DNA from: Fusobacterium sp. IOR10
GTDB taxonomy: Bacteria > Fusobacteriota > Fusobacteriia > Fusobacteriales > Fusobacteriaceae
Reading direction: 5' to 3'
DNA length: 42,307 nucleotides
NCBI RefSeq assembly: GCF_010367435.1
Contig: NZ_WJWY01000019.1
Coordinates: 1 to 42,307, forward strand
Part shown: positions 1 to 7,277 of the stretch, piece by piece
How the letters are laid out: every line of letters starts with the position of its first letter
Position numbering within the stretch: the first letter of the stretch is position 1
Translations under genes and position numbers: made by a program
The notes under the pieces: model-generated
The model's database searches: none
Told to the model about the DNA's origin: nothing
What the model saw: the letters and a program-made list of their open reading frames with translations, nothing else

Positions 1-2
1 AT

Positions 3-89
3 TATATTGATTATTATAATAATCAGAGAATTAAAATAAAATTAAAAGGATTAACTCCTGCAGAATACAGGAATCAATCCTTAAATTAA
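3..89 (+). CDS. IS3-family transposase OrfB, C-terminal fragment (cut by window edge)
   Basis: The frame starting at base 3 is open from the window edge and ends with TAA at 87-89. It encodes 28 residues, including YNNQRIKIKLKGLTPAEYR. This is the typical C-terminal tail of the DDE integrase subunit (OrfB) of IS3/IS150-group elements, where YNxxRxxxxLxxxxPxxYR is conserved. The catalytic residues lie upstream, outside the window. The inverted repeat that follows 14 bases later supports the assignment. Whether the full copy is intact cannot be judged. Confidence 0.8.
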   Translation, partial: YIDYYNNQRIKIKLKGLTPAEYRNQSLN

Positions 90-102
90 ATATTAAATTT
101 CA

Positions 103-127
103 TGTCCAAGAAAATGGGTTCACTACA
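103..127 (-). repeat. IS right terminal inverted repeat
   Basis: The reverse complement of this 25-mer starts TGTAGTGAACCC and ends CTTGGACA. It pairs with the IS left end at 42183-42207 with five mismatches. TG...CA ends are characteristic of IS3-family elements. The boundary at 127 is inferred from the comparison of the two ends. Confidence 0.75.
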
Positions 128-141
128 TTTACAGTCCCTCT

Positions 142-1614
142 TTATTTTGAAAAATTAAAAATTGTTGTTATTATATTTTTCAGTTTATTTTTTTTAATAT
201 TTGATTCATCTATATATTTTATTGTTAGACCTGTATACCCATAAATTGCTGAAATTACTGGATTTATTAAATTTAAAAAACAATATGGTACATATACCCA
301 TGGAGCTATTCCTAAAGTAGCTATCATATAAGCTCCACAACTATTCCAAGGTATAAGAGGCGACGTCATTGTTCCTGAATCTTCTAAAACTCTAGATAAA
401 GTTACTGGATGTAAATTTCTCTTTCTATAGGCATCTTTAAATATTCTTCCTGTTATTACAATTGATAAATATTGCTCTGAAGCTAATGCATTTGCAGCTA
501 AAGCTGTAAGCAATGTTGCAAGAATTAGACTCCCTGTTGAATTTGCTAGTTCTAATATTTTATTTGCTATAGCTGAAAGCATACCAGTTCTTTCCATCAC
601 TCCACCAAAGAATAAGGCACAAATTATTAAAGATACTGTCCACATCATACTATTCATTCCACCACGTGTTAAAAGAGAATCAACAACGTTATTTCCTGAA
701 TTAGATACATAACCAATTTGAAGAGAAGTAACAAAATCTTTTAATTTAACACCTTGAATAAAAACTGCTGCTATACCACCTATTATACTACCGCACACTA
801 ATCCAGGAATTGCAGGTATTTTTTTTATAACCAATCCTATTGTAATAATTGGTACTATAAATAAAACTGGAGTAATTACAAATTGTGAATTCAATGTTTC
901 TAAAATTGAATTTAACACCTCTGTATTTATTTGAGAATTAGAATATTTATTTCCTATTATCATAAATAATATTATTGTTATTATAAAACTAGGTATTGTT
1001 GTATATAACATATATTTTATATGTTCAAATAATTTAGACCCTGCCATGGCTGGAGCTAAATTCGTTGTATCTGAAAGAGGGGACAACTTATCCCCCATAT
1101 AAGCTCCTGAAATTATTGCACCTGCTGTTATTTGAGCAGGTATTCCCAATCCTGCTCCAACTCCCATAAGGGCAATTCCTATAGTGGCAGCTGTACTCCA
1201 AGAACTTCCTGTTGCTATTGCCACAATAAAAGAAAGCATTAAAGTTGCTGGTAAAAATATACTAGGGGACATTATCTTTAGCCCATAAAAAATCATTGTT
1301 GGTACAACACCAGAAATAATCCAACTTCCCACAACCATACCAATAATCAATAGAATTATTGCTGCTTCCATTGAAGACTTTATAGTTTCTAATATTCCTT
1401 CTAATATTTCATCCCAATTATATTTTAACGAGAACATAGCAATACAAGCAGCAAGCATCCCAGACATCATTATAGGTATATGAGGATCTGCCCCTGTAAA
1501 CTTCAAGGTATAAAAAAGAGAACCTACTAGAAATATCAACGGTATCATAGCATGTATAAATTTAGTTTCTTTTACTTCCTTGGTAGTTCTTCCATTACAA
1601 TCATTTTTTTTCAT
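142..1614 (-). CDS. nhaC: Na+/H+ antiporter, NhaC family
   Basis: A 490-residue polytopic membrane protein that would exchange cytoplasmic Na+ for external H+. The sequence shows a dozen or so hydrophobic segments. It also has the NhaC-family pattern of glycine-rich polar helices, such as SGAYMGDKLSPLSDTTNLAP around residues 170-190 and a second AANALASEQYLSIVITGR region near 370-390. An SD sequence (GGAGG) lies about 10 bases before the ATG. The gene has its own consensus promoter and a riboswitch-like leader with a terminator (1701-1922), so expression is probably controlled by premature termination. It is the last gene before the IS. In a cell that pumps Na+ with glutaconyl-CoA decarboxylase and imports amino acids with Na+, it would help set the Na+/H+ balance. 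Some NhaC-like proteins exchange other substrates (for example malate/lactate), so ion specificity is inferred. Confidence 0.85.
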   Translation of the reverse strand: MKKNDCNGRTTKEVKETKFIHAMIPLIFLVGSLFYTLKFTGADPHIPIMMSGMLAACIAMFSLKYNWDEILEGILETIKSSMEAAIILLIIGMVVGSWIISGVVPTMIFYGLKIMSPSIFLPATLMLSFIVAIATGSSWSTAATIGIALMGVGAGLGIPAQITAGAIISGAYMGDKLSPLSDTTNLAPAMAGSKLFEHIKYMLYTTIPSFIITIILFMIIGNKYSNSQINTEVLNSILETLNSQFVITPVLFIVPIITIGLVIKKIPAIPGLVCGSIIGGIAAVFIQGVKLKDFVTSLQIGYVSNSGNNVVDSLLTRGGMNSMMWTVSLIICALFFGGVMERTGMLSAIANKILELANSTGSLILATLLTALAANALASEQYLSIVITGRIFKDAYRKRNLHPVTLSRVLEDSGTMTSPLIPWNSCGAYMIATLGIAPWVYVPYCFLNLINPVISAIYGYTGLTIKYIDESNIKKNKLKNIITTIFNFSK

Positions 1615-1700
1615 TTTTTATTTTTCCTCCTAGCTATTAAATTTTAGTCCTAAAGGCTAAAATTTTAATTATCACCCCTATTTTTCAATATTTTAACAAT

Positions 1701-1736
1701 AAAAAAAACATCATTGATTTTAAAACCAATGATGTT
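1701..1736 (-). terminator. Intrinsic terminator in the nhaC leader
   Basis: On the minus strand a perfect 10-bp stem (1727-1736 with 1707-1716) is followed by a run of U. It lies between the conserved leader blocks and the nhaC start, about 90 bases ahead of the ATG, as expected for a riboswitch expression platform. The stem base CATTGG (1726-1731) can instead pair with CCAATG at 1749-1754, a possible antiterminator. Confidence 0.75.
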
Positions 1737-1740
1737 TAAC

Positions 1741-1880
1741 CACTTTTCCATTGGATCCCAAATCTACCTGTCAATATTTAGACGAGGTTAGCTACGGATA
1801 TTAATCCGATTAGAATGGGTCCCCCGCTTTCTTCTTAATTATAATTGTTAAAAATTATAAATAAAACTAAGCGATTTATT
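1741..1880 (-). ncRNA. ydaO/yuaA-like (c-di-AMP) riboswitch candidate, apparently short form
   Basis: Read on the minus strand, the nhaC leader has three blocks that match the ydaO class as I remember it: AAATCGCTTAG (1867-1877), GCGGGGGACCCA (1816-1827) and AGCTAACCTCGT (about 1781-1793). A small hairpin CGGAT-TAAT-ATCCG sits between the last two. I do not see the GGGGTGAATC and GTAGGG blocks that usually lie in that interval, so the element may lack part of the canonical two-site fold. c-di-AMP riboswitches of this class typically control ion transport and cell-wall genes, which fits an Na+/H+ antiporter. A promoter lies upstream and a terminator downstream. The ligand is inferred, not shown. 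Confidence 0.65.
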
Positions 1881-1894
1881 TGCTATTTCAATCT

Positions 1895-1922
1895 ATTATA
1901 TAATAAAATTAAAATATGTCAA
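1895..1922 (-). promoter_or_regulatory. Promoter of nhaC
   Basis: On the minus strand a perfect -35 TTGACA (1917-1922) is followed after 16 bases by a perfect -10 TATAAT (1895-1900). It lies directly after the hit stop codon and would start the riboswitch leader, so nhaC can be transcribed separately from the upstream genes. Confidence 0.8.
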
Positions 1923-1928
1923 TATTTT

Positions 1929-2270
1929 TTAAACTATTTTTGTTTCTAATTTTTTTCCACCTAAAAGATGAAAATGAATGTGAAATACTTCTTGTCCACC
2001 ATACTCGTTACAATTGCTTATAACTCTATATCCTTGGTCAGCTATACCTAAATCTTTGGCTATTTTTCCTATAGCTAAATATATTTCCCCAATTAATTCT
2101 CTATCTTCTTCTTTTAAATCATTTATTGTTGGTATTTCTTTTTTAGGAACAACTAAAATATGTATTGGAGCTTGTGGATTAATGTCCTTAAAAGCCAACA
2201 CTTTATCATTTTCAAAAACTATTGTTGCTGGTATTTCTCTATTAATTATTTTTGTAAATATAGTTGCCAT
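1929..2270 (-). CDS. HIT-family nucleotide hydrolase (HinT-like)
   Basis: A 113-residue histidine-triad protein. The family hydrolyses purine nucleoside phosphoramidates and acyl-adenylates through a histidine nucleophile. The HIHFHLLGG motif (His97, 99, 101) carries the triad, and the N-terminal MATIFTKIINREIPA is typical of bacterial HinT. The ATG at 2268-2270 was chosen because GGAGG precedes it by seven bases. An upstream in-frame ATG at 2285 overlaps that SD and is unlikely to be used. The gene sits 26 bases after rpiB in a run of minus-strand housekeeping genes. Its physiological substrate is unknown. Confidence 0.9.
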   Translation of the reverse strand: MATIFTKIINREIPATIVFENDKVLAFKDINPQAPIHILVVPKKEIPTINDLKEEDRELIGEIYLAIGKIAKDLGIADQGYRVISNCNEYGGQEVFHIHFHLLGGKKLETKIV

Positions 2271-2296
2271 TTTAAAATCCTCCATAAATTTTTAAA

Positions 2297-2725
2297 TTAA
2301 TCTTCTATCATGGATACTCTTCTTAAATGTCTTCCCCCTTGAAACTCTGTATTTAAAAATGTATCTACTATTTCCAATGCAAGAACATCCCCTATAATTC
2401 TAGCTCCAAAAGCTAAAACATTTGCATTATTATGTTCTCTTGTAAGTTTAGCCATTGTTGTATTCATACAAAGTCCAGCTCTTACACCTTTTACTTTGTT
2501 TGCTGCTATTGAAATTCCTATTCCAGTACCACAAATAACTATTCCACAATCAGCTTTTTTCCCAACAACTGCTTCCCCAACTGCTTTCCCATAAATAGGA
2601 TAATCTACTGATTCTTTAGAGGCACACCCTAAATCTAATACTTCATACCCTTGTTTTTCTAAATGTTCTTTTACAGTTATCTTTAATTCATATCCACCAT
2701 GGTCACATCCTAAAGCTACTTTCAT
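2297..2725 (-). CDS. rpiB: Ribose-5-phosphate isomerase B
   Basis: A 142-residue RpiB/LacAB-fold sugar-phosphate isomerase that interconverts ribose 5-phosphate and ribulose 5-phosphate in the pentose phosphate pathway. It begins MKVALGCDHGGYELK, the family N-terminus with its Asp-His phosphate/ring-opening residues. It carries CGTGIGISIAANK with the catalytic cysteine at 65, followed by the conserved GVRAGLC segment. The length is normal. GAGGAG precedes the ATG. It lies 31 bases after the SlyD-like gene and 26 before hit, consistent with cotranscription. Allose-6-phosphate isomerase activity, known for some relatives, cannot be excluded. Confidence 0.92.
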   Translation of the reverse strand: MKVALGCDHGGYELKITVKEHLEKQGYEVLDLGCASKESVDYPIYGKAVGEAVVGKKADCGIVICGTGIGISIAANKVKGVRAGLCMNTTMAKLTREHNNANVLAFGARIIGDVLALEIVDTFLNTEFQGGRHLRRVSMIED

Positions 2726-2756
2726 TTTTTCTCCTCACATTTATATTAAATTTTTA

Positions 2757-3236
2757 TTAAAAGCCTTCAAACAATGGCTCTCCTGCCTCTACTTCCTTTT
2801 CTGTAGGTTCTCTCACACCTTTTACTTCAACTTCAAATCTAACTTCTCTTCCTGAAAAAGGATGATTTCCATCAGCTATTATTTTATCATCTAAAATTTC
2901 TTTTATTATAAAAGATTGTTCTTCACCATCTTCTAAATCAGCTATAAAATCAAGTCCTTCATAAATATCTTCAAAATCTAAGAATTGTTCTCTATCCATT
3001 TCAATTATTAGATCTTTTTCTCTTTCTCCGTATCCTTCTTCTGGAGTTAAAACTATTTTACTTTTAAAACCTACACCTTTTCCTTCTAAAGCTTCTTCCA
3101 CCTTTAAAACAAAATTTCCAAAACCTTGGATATAAAGAAATGGTCCCACTTCTTTAGTATCCTCTAGTAATTCGTTGTTCTTATTATCATAAACTTTAAA
3201 ATCTAAAGTTACTACTTTTCCCTCTTCTATATTCAT
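2757..3236 (-). CDS. FKBP-type peptidyl-prolyl isomerase, SlyD-like
   Basis: A 159-residue protein with the SlyD layout: an N-terminal FKBP half (GKVVTLDFKVYDN), an inserted chaperone (IF) segment around residues 70-125, and the return FKBP strand NHPFSGREVRFEVEVKGVREP. It should catalyse proline cis-trans isomerisation and act as a cytoplasmic holdase chaperone. The His/Cys-rich metal-binding tail of Escherichia coli SlyD is absent; the chain stops at EGF after EKEVEAGEP. A nickel-delivery role is therefore not supported, although an isolated hydE gene elsewhere in the window implies a hydrogenase. GAGGTG precedes the ATG at good spacing. Confidence 0.88.
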   Translation of the reverse strand: MNIEEGKVVTLDFKVYDNKNNELLEDTKEVGPFLYIQGFGNFVLKVEEALEGKGVGFKSKIVLTPEEGYGEREKDLIIEMDREQFLDFEDIYEGLDFIADLEDGEEQSFIIKEILDDKIIADGNHPFSGREVRFEVEVKGVREPTEKEVEAGEPLFEGF

Positions 3237-3286
3237 TTTTTCACCTCACTATTATATTTTATATTTTAAGAATACCATAAATTTAT

Positions 3287-3907
3287 TTAAATTTCATCCT
3301 TTATTTTATAACCCATCTCTTTTTCTATTATTTTTCTATTGTCTGCTGAGGTTAACTTTTCTAAAAGTAAAAAAGCTAAATTAATAGCACTTTTAGGATT
3401 TGATGAAGTTATTATATTATCATCTTCTACTATTTCTTCCAAAACCCCATTAGCTCCATATTTATTTAATTGATTAAAATATCTTTTGTTTTCACTTAAG
3501 TATGTTGTTGCTTTTTTATTATTTAGAGTACCTATACTTCCTAGTGCTATTGCTCCTGTACAAATCCCTAAAATTAATTTTTTTCTTTGTACAAATTTAA
3601 AAATAAGTTCCTTTACTTCTTCTCTTAAAAAGTCATCAAAATAACCATATTTTCCAAAGCCTCCAGGTATAACTATTGCATAATAATCTTCCACATTTAT
3701 TTTTTCTTTATTTAAATCTATTTCAGGTATTATTTTCATTCCACTAAAAGAAATTTTTGAAGACAAATCATCAGTAAATGAAGCTGTCACTACTTTTATT
3801 TCCCCATATTTTTTAAAAATTATATTATACCATCCGAATACATCTATAAAGGGAGCTATTTCTAAAATTTCGCTGCCATTGGATATTAAAAGTAATATCT
3901 TTTTCAT
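3287..3907 (-). CDS. DJ-1/PfpI family protein (class I glutamine amidotransferase-like)
   Basis: A 206-residue Rossmann-like protein of the DJ-1/ThiJ/PfpI superfamily. It has the conserved glutamate near the N-terminus (GSEILEI, residues 11-17), PGGFG at 81-85 and the nucleophile elbow LGICTGA with Cys116. Superfamily members include glyoxalase III-like enzymes, chaperones, proteases and regulators, and nothing here decides between them. It is the first gene of a minus-strand cluster (this gene, slyD-like, rpiB, hit). An SD-like GGGTG lies before the ATG, with an upstream region shared with the divergent decarboxylase-arginase gene. Confidence 0.82.
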   Translation of the reverse strand: MKKILLLISNGSEILEIAPFIDVFGWYNIIFKKYGEIKVVTASFTDDLSSKISFSGMKIIPEIDLNKEKINVEDYYAIVIPGGFGKYGYFDDFLREEVKELIFKFVQRKKLILGICTGAIALGSIGTLNNKKATTYLSENKRYFNQLNKYGANGVLEEIVEDDNIITSSNPKSAINLAFLLLEKLTSADNRKIIEKEMGYKIKDEI

Positions 3908-3965
3908 ATTATTTTCACCCTTTCAAAACATTATTTTCTTTTTAATTAAAAAAATAAAAAAAATA

Positions 3966-3994
3966 TTGACTTAATGAAAAAAGTCAAATACAAT
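3966..3994 (+). promoter_or_regulatory. Promoter with overlapping palindrome for the decarboxylase-arginase gene
   Basis: -35 TTGACT (3966-3971) and -10 TACAAT (3989-3994) are 17 bases apart. An inverted repeat, TTGACTT (3966-3972) with AAGTCAA (3981-3987), covers the -35 box and most of the spacer, where a repressor dimer could sit. A second -10-like TATAAT nearer the gene (about 4052) lacks a convincing -35. Confidence 0.5.
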
Positions 3995-4085
3995 ACCTTG
4001 TTTGATTATATCATAAAAATAAATTTAAATAACAACTTTTTTTTATTTGTTGTATAATATTAAATAAAATATTAAGGAGGTTTGA

Positions 4086-6440
4086 ATGGCTAAATTAGAC
4101 CAAAATTTAACACCATTATTTACAGTTTTAAAAGATGTTTATGCAAAAAAAAATATTACTCCTTTCCATGTTCCTGGACACAAACAAGGGAATGGTATGG
4201 ATAAAGAATTCCTTGAATTTATAGGTAGAAACCCCTTAAAAATAGACGTTACTATTTTTAAAATGGTTGATGGGCTACACCATCCAACAAGTTACATAAA
4301 ACAAGCGCAAGAATTAGCTGCAGATGCCTATGGAGTAGACCAAAGTTTCTTTGCTGTTAATGGTACTTCTGGGGCCATTCAAGCTATGATCCTTGCAGTT
4401 GTAAAATCAGGAGAAAAAATATTAGTTCCTAGAAATGTTCATAAATCTGTTTCTGCTGGAATTATACTATCTGGAGCAATTCCTGTATATATGAATCCTG
4501 AAATTGACAATAATTTAGGAATAGCTCACGGGGTTAAACCTCATACTGTTGAAAAAATGTTAGAACAACATCCAGATGCTAAGGCTGTTTTAATTATCAA
4601 TCCAACTTATTATGGAGTTGCCACTGATATTAAAAAAATAGCTGATATTGTTCATGATTTTGATTTACCATTAATAGTAGATGAAGCTCATGGACCTCAT
4701 CTTCATTTTCATGAAGATCTACCTATCTCAGCAGTTGATGCAGGAGCTGATATTTGTTGTCAAAGTACACATAAGATAATTGGAGCTATGACTCAAATGT
4801 CTTTATTACATGTTAATTCAGATAGAGTTAGCCCTAGTAGAATTCAACAAATACTTAGTCTTTTACATACAACTTCACCTTCATATCCTCTTATGGCATC
4901 ACTTGATTGTGCTAGGAGGCAAATTGCAACAAATGGTAGAGAACTTATTTCAAAGGCTATTGATCTTGCTAACTTTACTAGATCAGAATTAAATAAAATT
5001 CCTGGTGTTTTTTCTTTTGGAGAAGAAATAGTAGGAACAGAAGGAGTATTTGCCTTTGATCCAACAAAGTTGAGTATTTCCATAAAAGAAATGGGAATTA
5101 CAGGATTTGAATTAGAAAGAATTTTAATTGAAGAATATGATATTCAAATGGAACTTTCAGATTTCTATAATGTTTTAGGAGTAATTACTTTAGGAGATTC
5201 TAAAGAAAGTGTTACTAAATTAATTGACGCACTTAAGGATATTAGTTTAAGATTTTTTAACACTAAAGATGTTAAGCCAATAAAATCTATCAGAATTCCT
5301 TCTGTTCCAGAACAAGTTTTAATACCAAGAGAAGCTTTCTACAGTGAAACAAATGTAATCCCTTTTGATGAAAGTGAAGGTAAAATTTGCGCTGAAATGA
5401 TAATGGCTTATCCACCAGGAATTCCAATAATAACTCCTGGGGAAAGAATTAGTAAAGAAATTGTGGATTATGTTTATGAACTTAAAGAAACTAAAATCCA
5501 ACTTCAAGGAATGGAAGATTCTCAATTAAATACTATTAAAGTAATTGAAGAAGAAGACGCTATGTATATCTATACTGAAAAAATGAAAAATAAATTATTT
5601 GGTGTTCCTTTAAATTTAGGGGCAGATAAATCTGGAATAGAATTTGGTATTGACGTTTTAATTGAAAATTATCAAGATACTTTTGATGAAATTGAAGTGA
5701 TTGAAGTTGAAAAACAAAGGGAGAATTTCAATTCTCCAAATTTAAAATATAAAAACACAATTTTGCACACATGCGAAAAACTTGCTAAAGCAGTTGATGA
5801 ATCTATTATGGATGGGTATAGGCCTATAATAATTGGTGGAGACCATTCTATTTCCCTTGGAAGTATTTCTGGTGTTGCAAAAACTAATAGAAATCTTGGA
5901 GTAGTGTGGATTGATGCCCATGCTGACATGAATACAGATGAAACTACATTAACAGGAAACATTCATGGAATGCCGCTTGCTTTACTTCAAGGAGCTGGAG
6001 ACTCTGAGTTAGTTAATTGTTTCTTTGAAGGTCAAAAAATAAATCCTAAAAATGTTGTTATTATTGGTGCTAGAGATATTGATGTAAGAGAATATGATGT
6101 TATTAAAGAACTAGGAGTTAAAGTTATACATTATGATGATATTATTAGAAAAGGTATGGATAATGTATTAGAAGAAATTAAAGATTACTTGAAAGTTGAA
6201 GATATCCATATAAGTTTGGATATTGATTCTATTAATCCTAATTTTGCTCCAGGAGTTAGTACTCCAGTTAAAAATGGTTTAGATGAAGATGATGTTTATA
6301 AGAGTTTTAAATTTTTATTTAAAAATTATTTTATAACTTCTGTGGATATTGTTGAGTATAATCCAATATACGATATGAATCATAAAACTGCACATCTTGT
6401 TAAAGATTTTACAGATTATATTCTAAACCCTATATATTAA
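4086..6440 (+). CDS. Fused Orn/Lys/Arg decarboxylase and arginase (bifunctional)
   Basis: One uninterrupted 784-residue ORF holds two enzymes. Residues 1 to about 490 are a wing-less, Bacillus SpeA-type PLP decarboxylase: HVPGHKQG near residue 28, DEAHGPH with Asp199 and His202, and STHK with the PLP lysine at 230. Residues about 500-784 are a ureohydrolase with the binuclear Mn ligands GGDHS (His587), DAHAD (610-614) and SLDID (Asp712, Asp714). The ureohydrolase looks like arginase (RocF), not agmatinase: it has GNIHGMPL, APGVSTPV and VEYNPIYDMNHKTA. Together they could take arginine through ornithine to putrescine plus urea. If the first domain instead decarboxylates arginine, the partner would have to accept agmatine. 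AAGGAGG precedes the ATG. There is no stop or frameshift at the junction. The gene is monocistronic between a promoter and a terminator. Confidence 0.9.
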   Translation: MAKLDQNLTPLFTVLKDVYAKKNITPFHVPGHKQGNGMDKEFLEFIGRNPLKIDVTIFKMVDGLHHPTSYIKQAQELAADAYGVDQSFFAVNGTSGAIQAMILAVVKSGEKILVPRNVHKSVSAGIILSGAIPVYMNPEIDNNLGIAHGVKPHTVEKMLEQHPDAKAVLIINPTYYGVATDIKKIADIVHDFDLPLIVDEAHGPHLHFHEDLPISAVDAGADICCQSTHKIIGAMTQMSLLHVNSDRVSPSRIQQILSLLHTTSPSYPLMASLDCARRQIATNGRELISKAIDLANFTRSELNKIPGVFSFGEEIVGTEGVFAFDPTKLSISIKEMGITGFELERILIEEYDIQMELSDFYNVLGVITLGDSKESVTKLIDALKDISLRFFNTKDVKPIKSIRIPSVPEQVLIPREAFYSETNVIPFDESEGKICAEMIMAYPPGIPIITPGERISKEIVDYVYELKETKIQLQGMEDSQLNTIKVIEEEDAMYIYTEKMKNKLFGVPLNLGADKSGIEFGIDVLIENYQDTFDEIEVIEVEKQRENFNSPNLKYKNTILHTCEKLAKAVDESIMDGYRPIIIGGDHSISLGSISGVAKTNRNLGVVWIDAHADMNTDETTLTGNIHGMPLALLQGAGDSELVNCFFEGQKINPKNVVIIGARDIDVREYDVIKELGVKVIHYDDIIRKGMDNVLEEIKDYLKVEDIHISLDIDSINPNFAPGVSTPVKNGLDEDDVYKSFKFLFKNYFITSVDIVEYNPIYDMNHKTAHLVKDFTDYILNPIY

Positions 6441-6495
6441 AAAGTATACATTAAGACAAATAAAAGAACATCCTTTAGAAAAACACATATTAGAT

Positions 6496-6530
6496 AGAGC
6501 TATAAGTAAAACTTATAGCTCTATTATTTT
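6496..6530 (+). terminator. Terminator of the decarboxylase-arginase gene
   Basis: A perfect 12-bp stem (6496-6507 with 6511-6522, loop AAA) is followed by ATTATTTTTT. It lies 55 bases after the stop codon. Confidence 0.85.
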
Positions 6531-6622
6531 TTACTATTTTACTTTTATTTTATTTTTTGATAGAATTCATTTATATTAGGTGGAAGAAAATTCCTAATTT
6601 CCCATCTAGTTTCCTTAACCTT

Positions 6623-6684
6623 ATAGTTATAAATAAAAAAAAATGGAAAGTTGCCCCTTCCCATTTTTTTTTATTTATAACTAT
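6623..6684. repeat. 24-bp perfect inverted repeat (long hairpin)
   Basis: Arms 6623-6646 and 6661-6684 are exactly complementary and enclose a 14-base loop containing GCCCC. The stem contains a run of nine A/T, so it could terminate transcription in either direction. The length is unusual for a terminator, and it may be a small mobile or regulatory hairpin. It lies 66 bases ahead of kdsC. Confidence 0.6.
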
Positions 6685-6750
6685 TTTTATTAGAATATAA
6701 ATTTTATTTATGATAAAATCATAATGATCACTAAAAATATAGGAGGATTT

Positions 6751-7257
6751 ATGATTAAATTAATTGTTTTAGATGTTGATGGAACACTTACAGATGGAAA
6801 ACTATATATTGATAACTTTGGAAATGAAATGAAATCTTTTGATGTGAAAGATGGACTAGCTATCTCCCAAGCTATTAAACAAGGATTAAAAATAGCTATT
6901 ATTACAGGAAAAACCTCTAATATTGTAGAAAAACGCTCTAAAGAACTTGGTATAAAGGATGTAATACAAGGAAGTAGAAATAAAGTTAATGATTTAAAAA
7001 CTATACTAAAAAAATATAATATTTCTTTTGAAGAAACTGCTTATATGGGTGATGACTTAGTTGATTTAAAAGTTATGAAACATTGTGGACTTTCAGGTTG
7101 CCCAAAAGACTCTGTTAATGAAATAATTAATATATCGGACTTTATTTCTACAAAAAATGGTGGTAATGGAGCTGTGAGAGAATTTTTAGAATACTTGTTA
7201 AAAAAAGAAAATCTTTGGAATAATATTATTGACAACTTTTCTTCAACAGAACAATAA
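6751..7257 (+). CDS. kdsC: 3-deoxy-D-manno-octulosonate 8-phosphate phosphatase (KdsC-like)
   Basis: A 168-residue C0-type HAD phosphatase. Motif I is LDVDGTLTDG (Asp8 nucleophile, Asp10), motif II is IITGKTS, and motif III/IV includes MGDDLVDL. The lack of a cap domain and the DGTLTDG...FDVKDG pattern are those of KdsC, which removes phosphate from Kdo-8-phosphate in LPS core synthesis. This suits a diderm organism. The start at 6751 was chosen because AGGAGG ends four bases before it; a longer frame from 6724 would contain that SD. No kdsA or kdsB lies nearby. It is followed after 20 bases by the YdcF-like gene, probably in one transcript. Confidence 0.85.
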   Translation: MIKLIVLDVDGTLTDGKLYIDNFGNEMKSFDVKDGLAISQAIKQGLKIAIITGKTSNIVEKRSKELGIKDVIQGSRNKVNDLKTILKKYNISFEETAYMGDDLVDLKVMKHCGLSGCPKDSVNEIINISDFISTKNGGNGAVREFLEYLLKKENLWNNIIDNFSSTEQ

Positions 7258-7277
7258 TTAAAGGGGGTAATATTAAA

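Larger units (their letters stand above)
1..127 (+). mobile_element. 3' end of an IS3-family (IS150-like) insertion sequence
   Basis: The first 127 bases hold the last codons of an IS3-type transposase and then a terminal inverted repeat at 103-127. Its reverse complement begins TGTAGTGAACCC. This matches the left end of the IS that starts at 42183 at 20 of 25 positions. The rest of the element lies outside the window. The right end of the IS is only 14 bases from the stop codon of nhaC. Confidence 0.8.
6441..6750. other. 310-base gene-free interval before kdsC
   Basis: It contains the terminator of the fusion gene (6496-6530) and a long perfect hairpin (6623-6684). I found no credible coding frame and no recognised RNA gene between them. 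Confidence 0.6.

Noticed and set aside
5583-6440. Agmatinase (SpeB) for the C-terminal half of the fusion
   Set aside because: GNIHGMPL, APGVSTPV and VEYNPIYDMNHKTA follow the RocF arginase pattern rather than that of SpeB.
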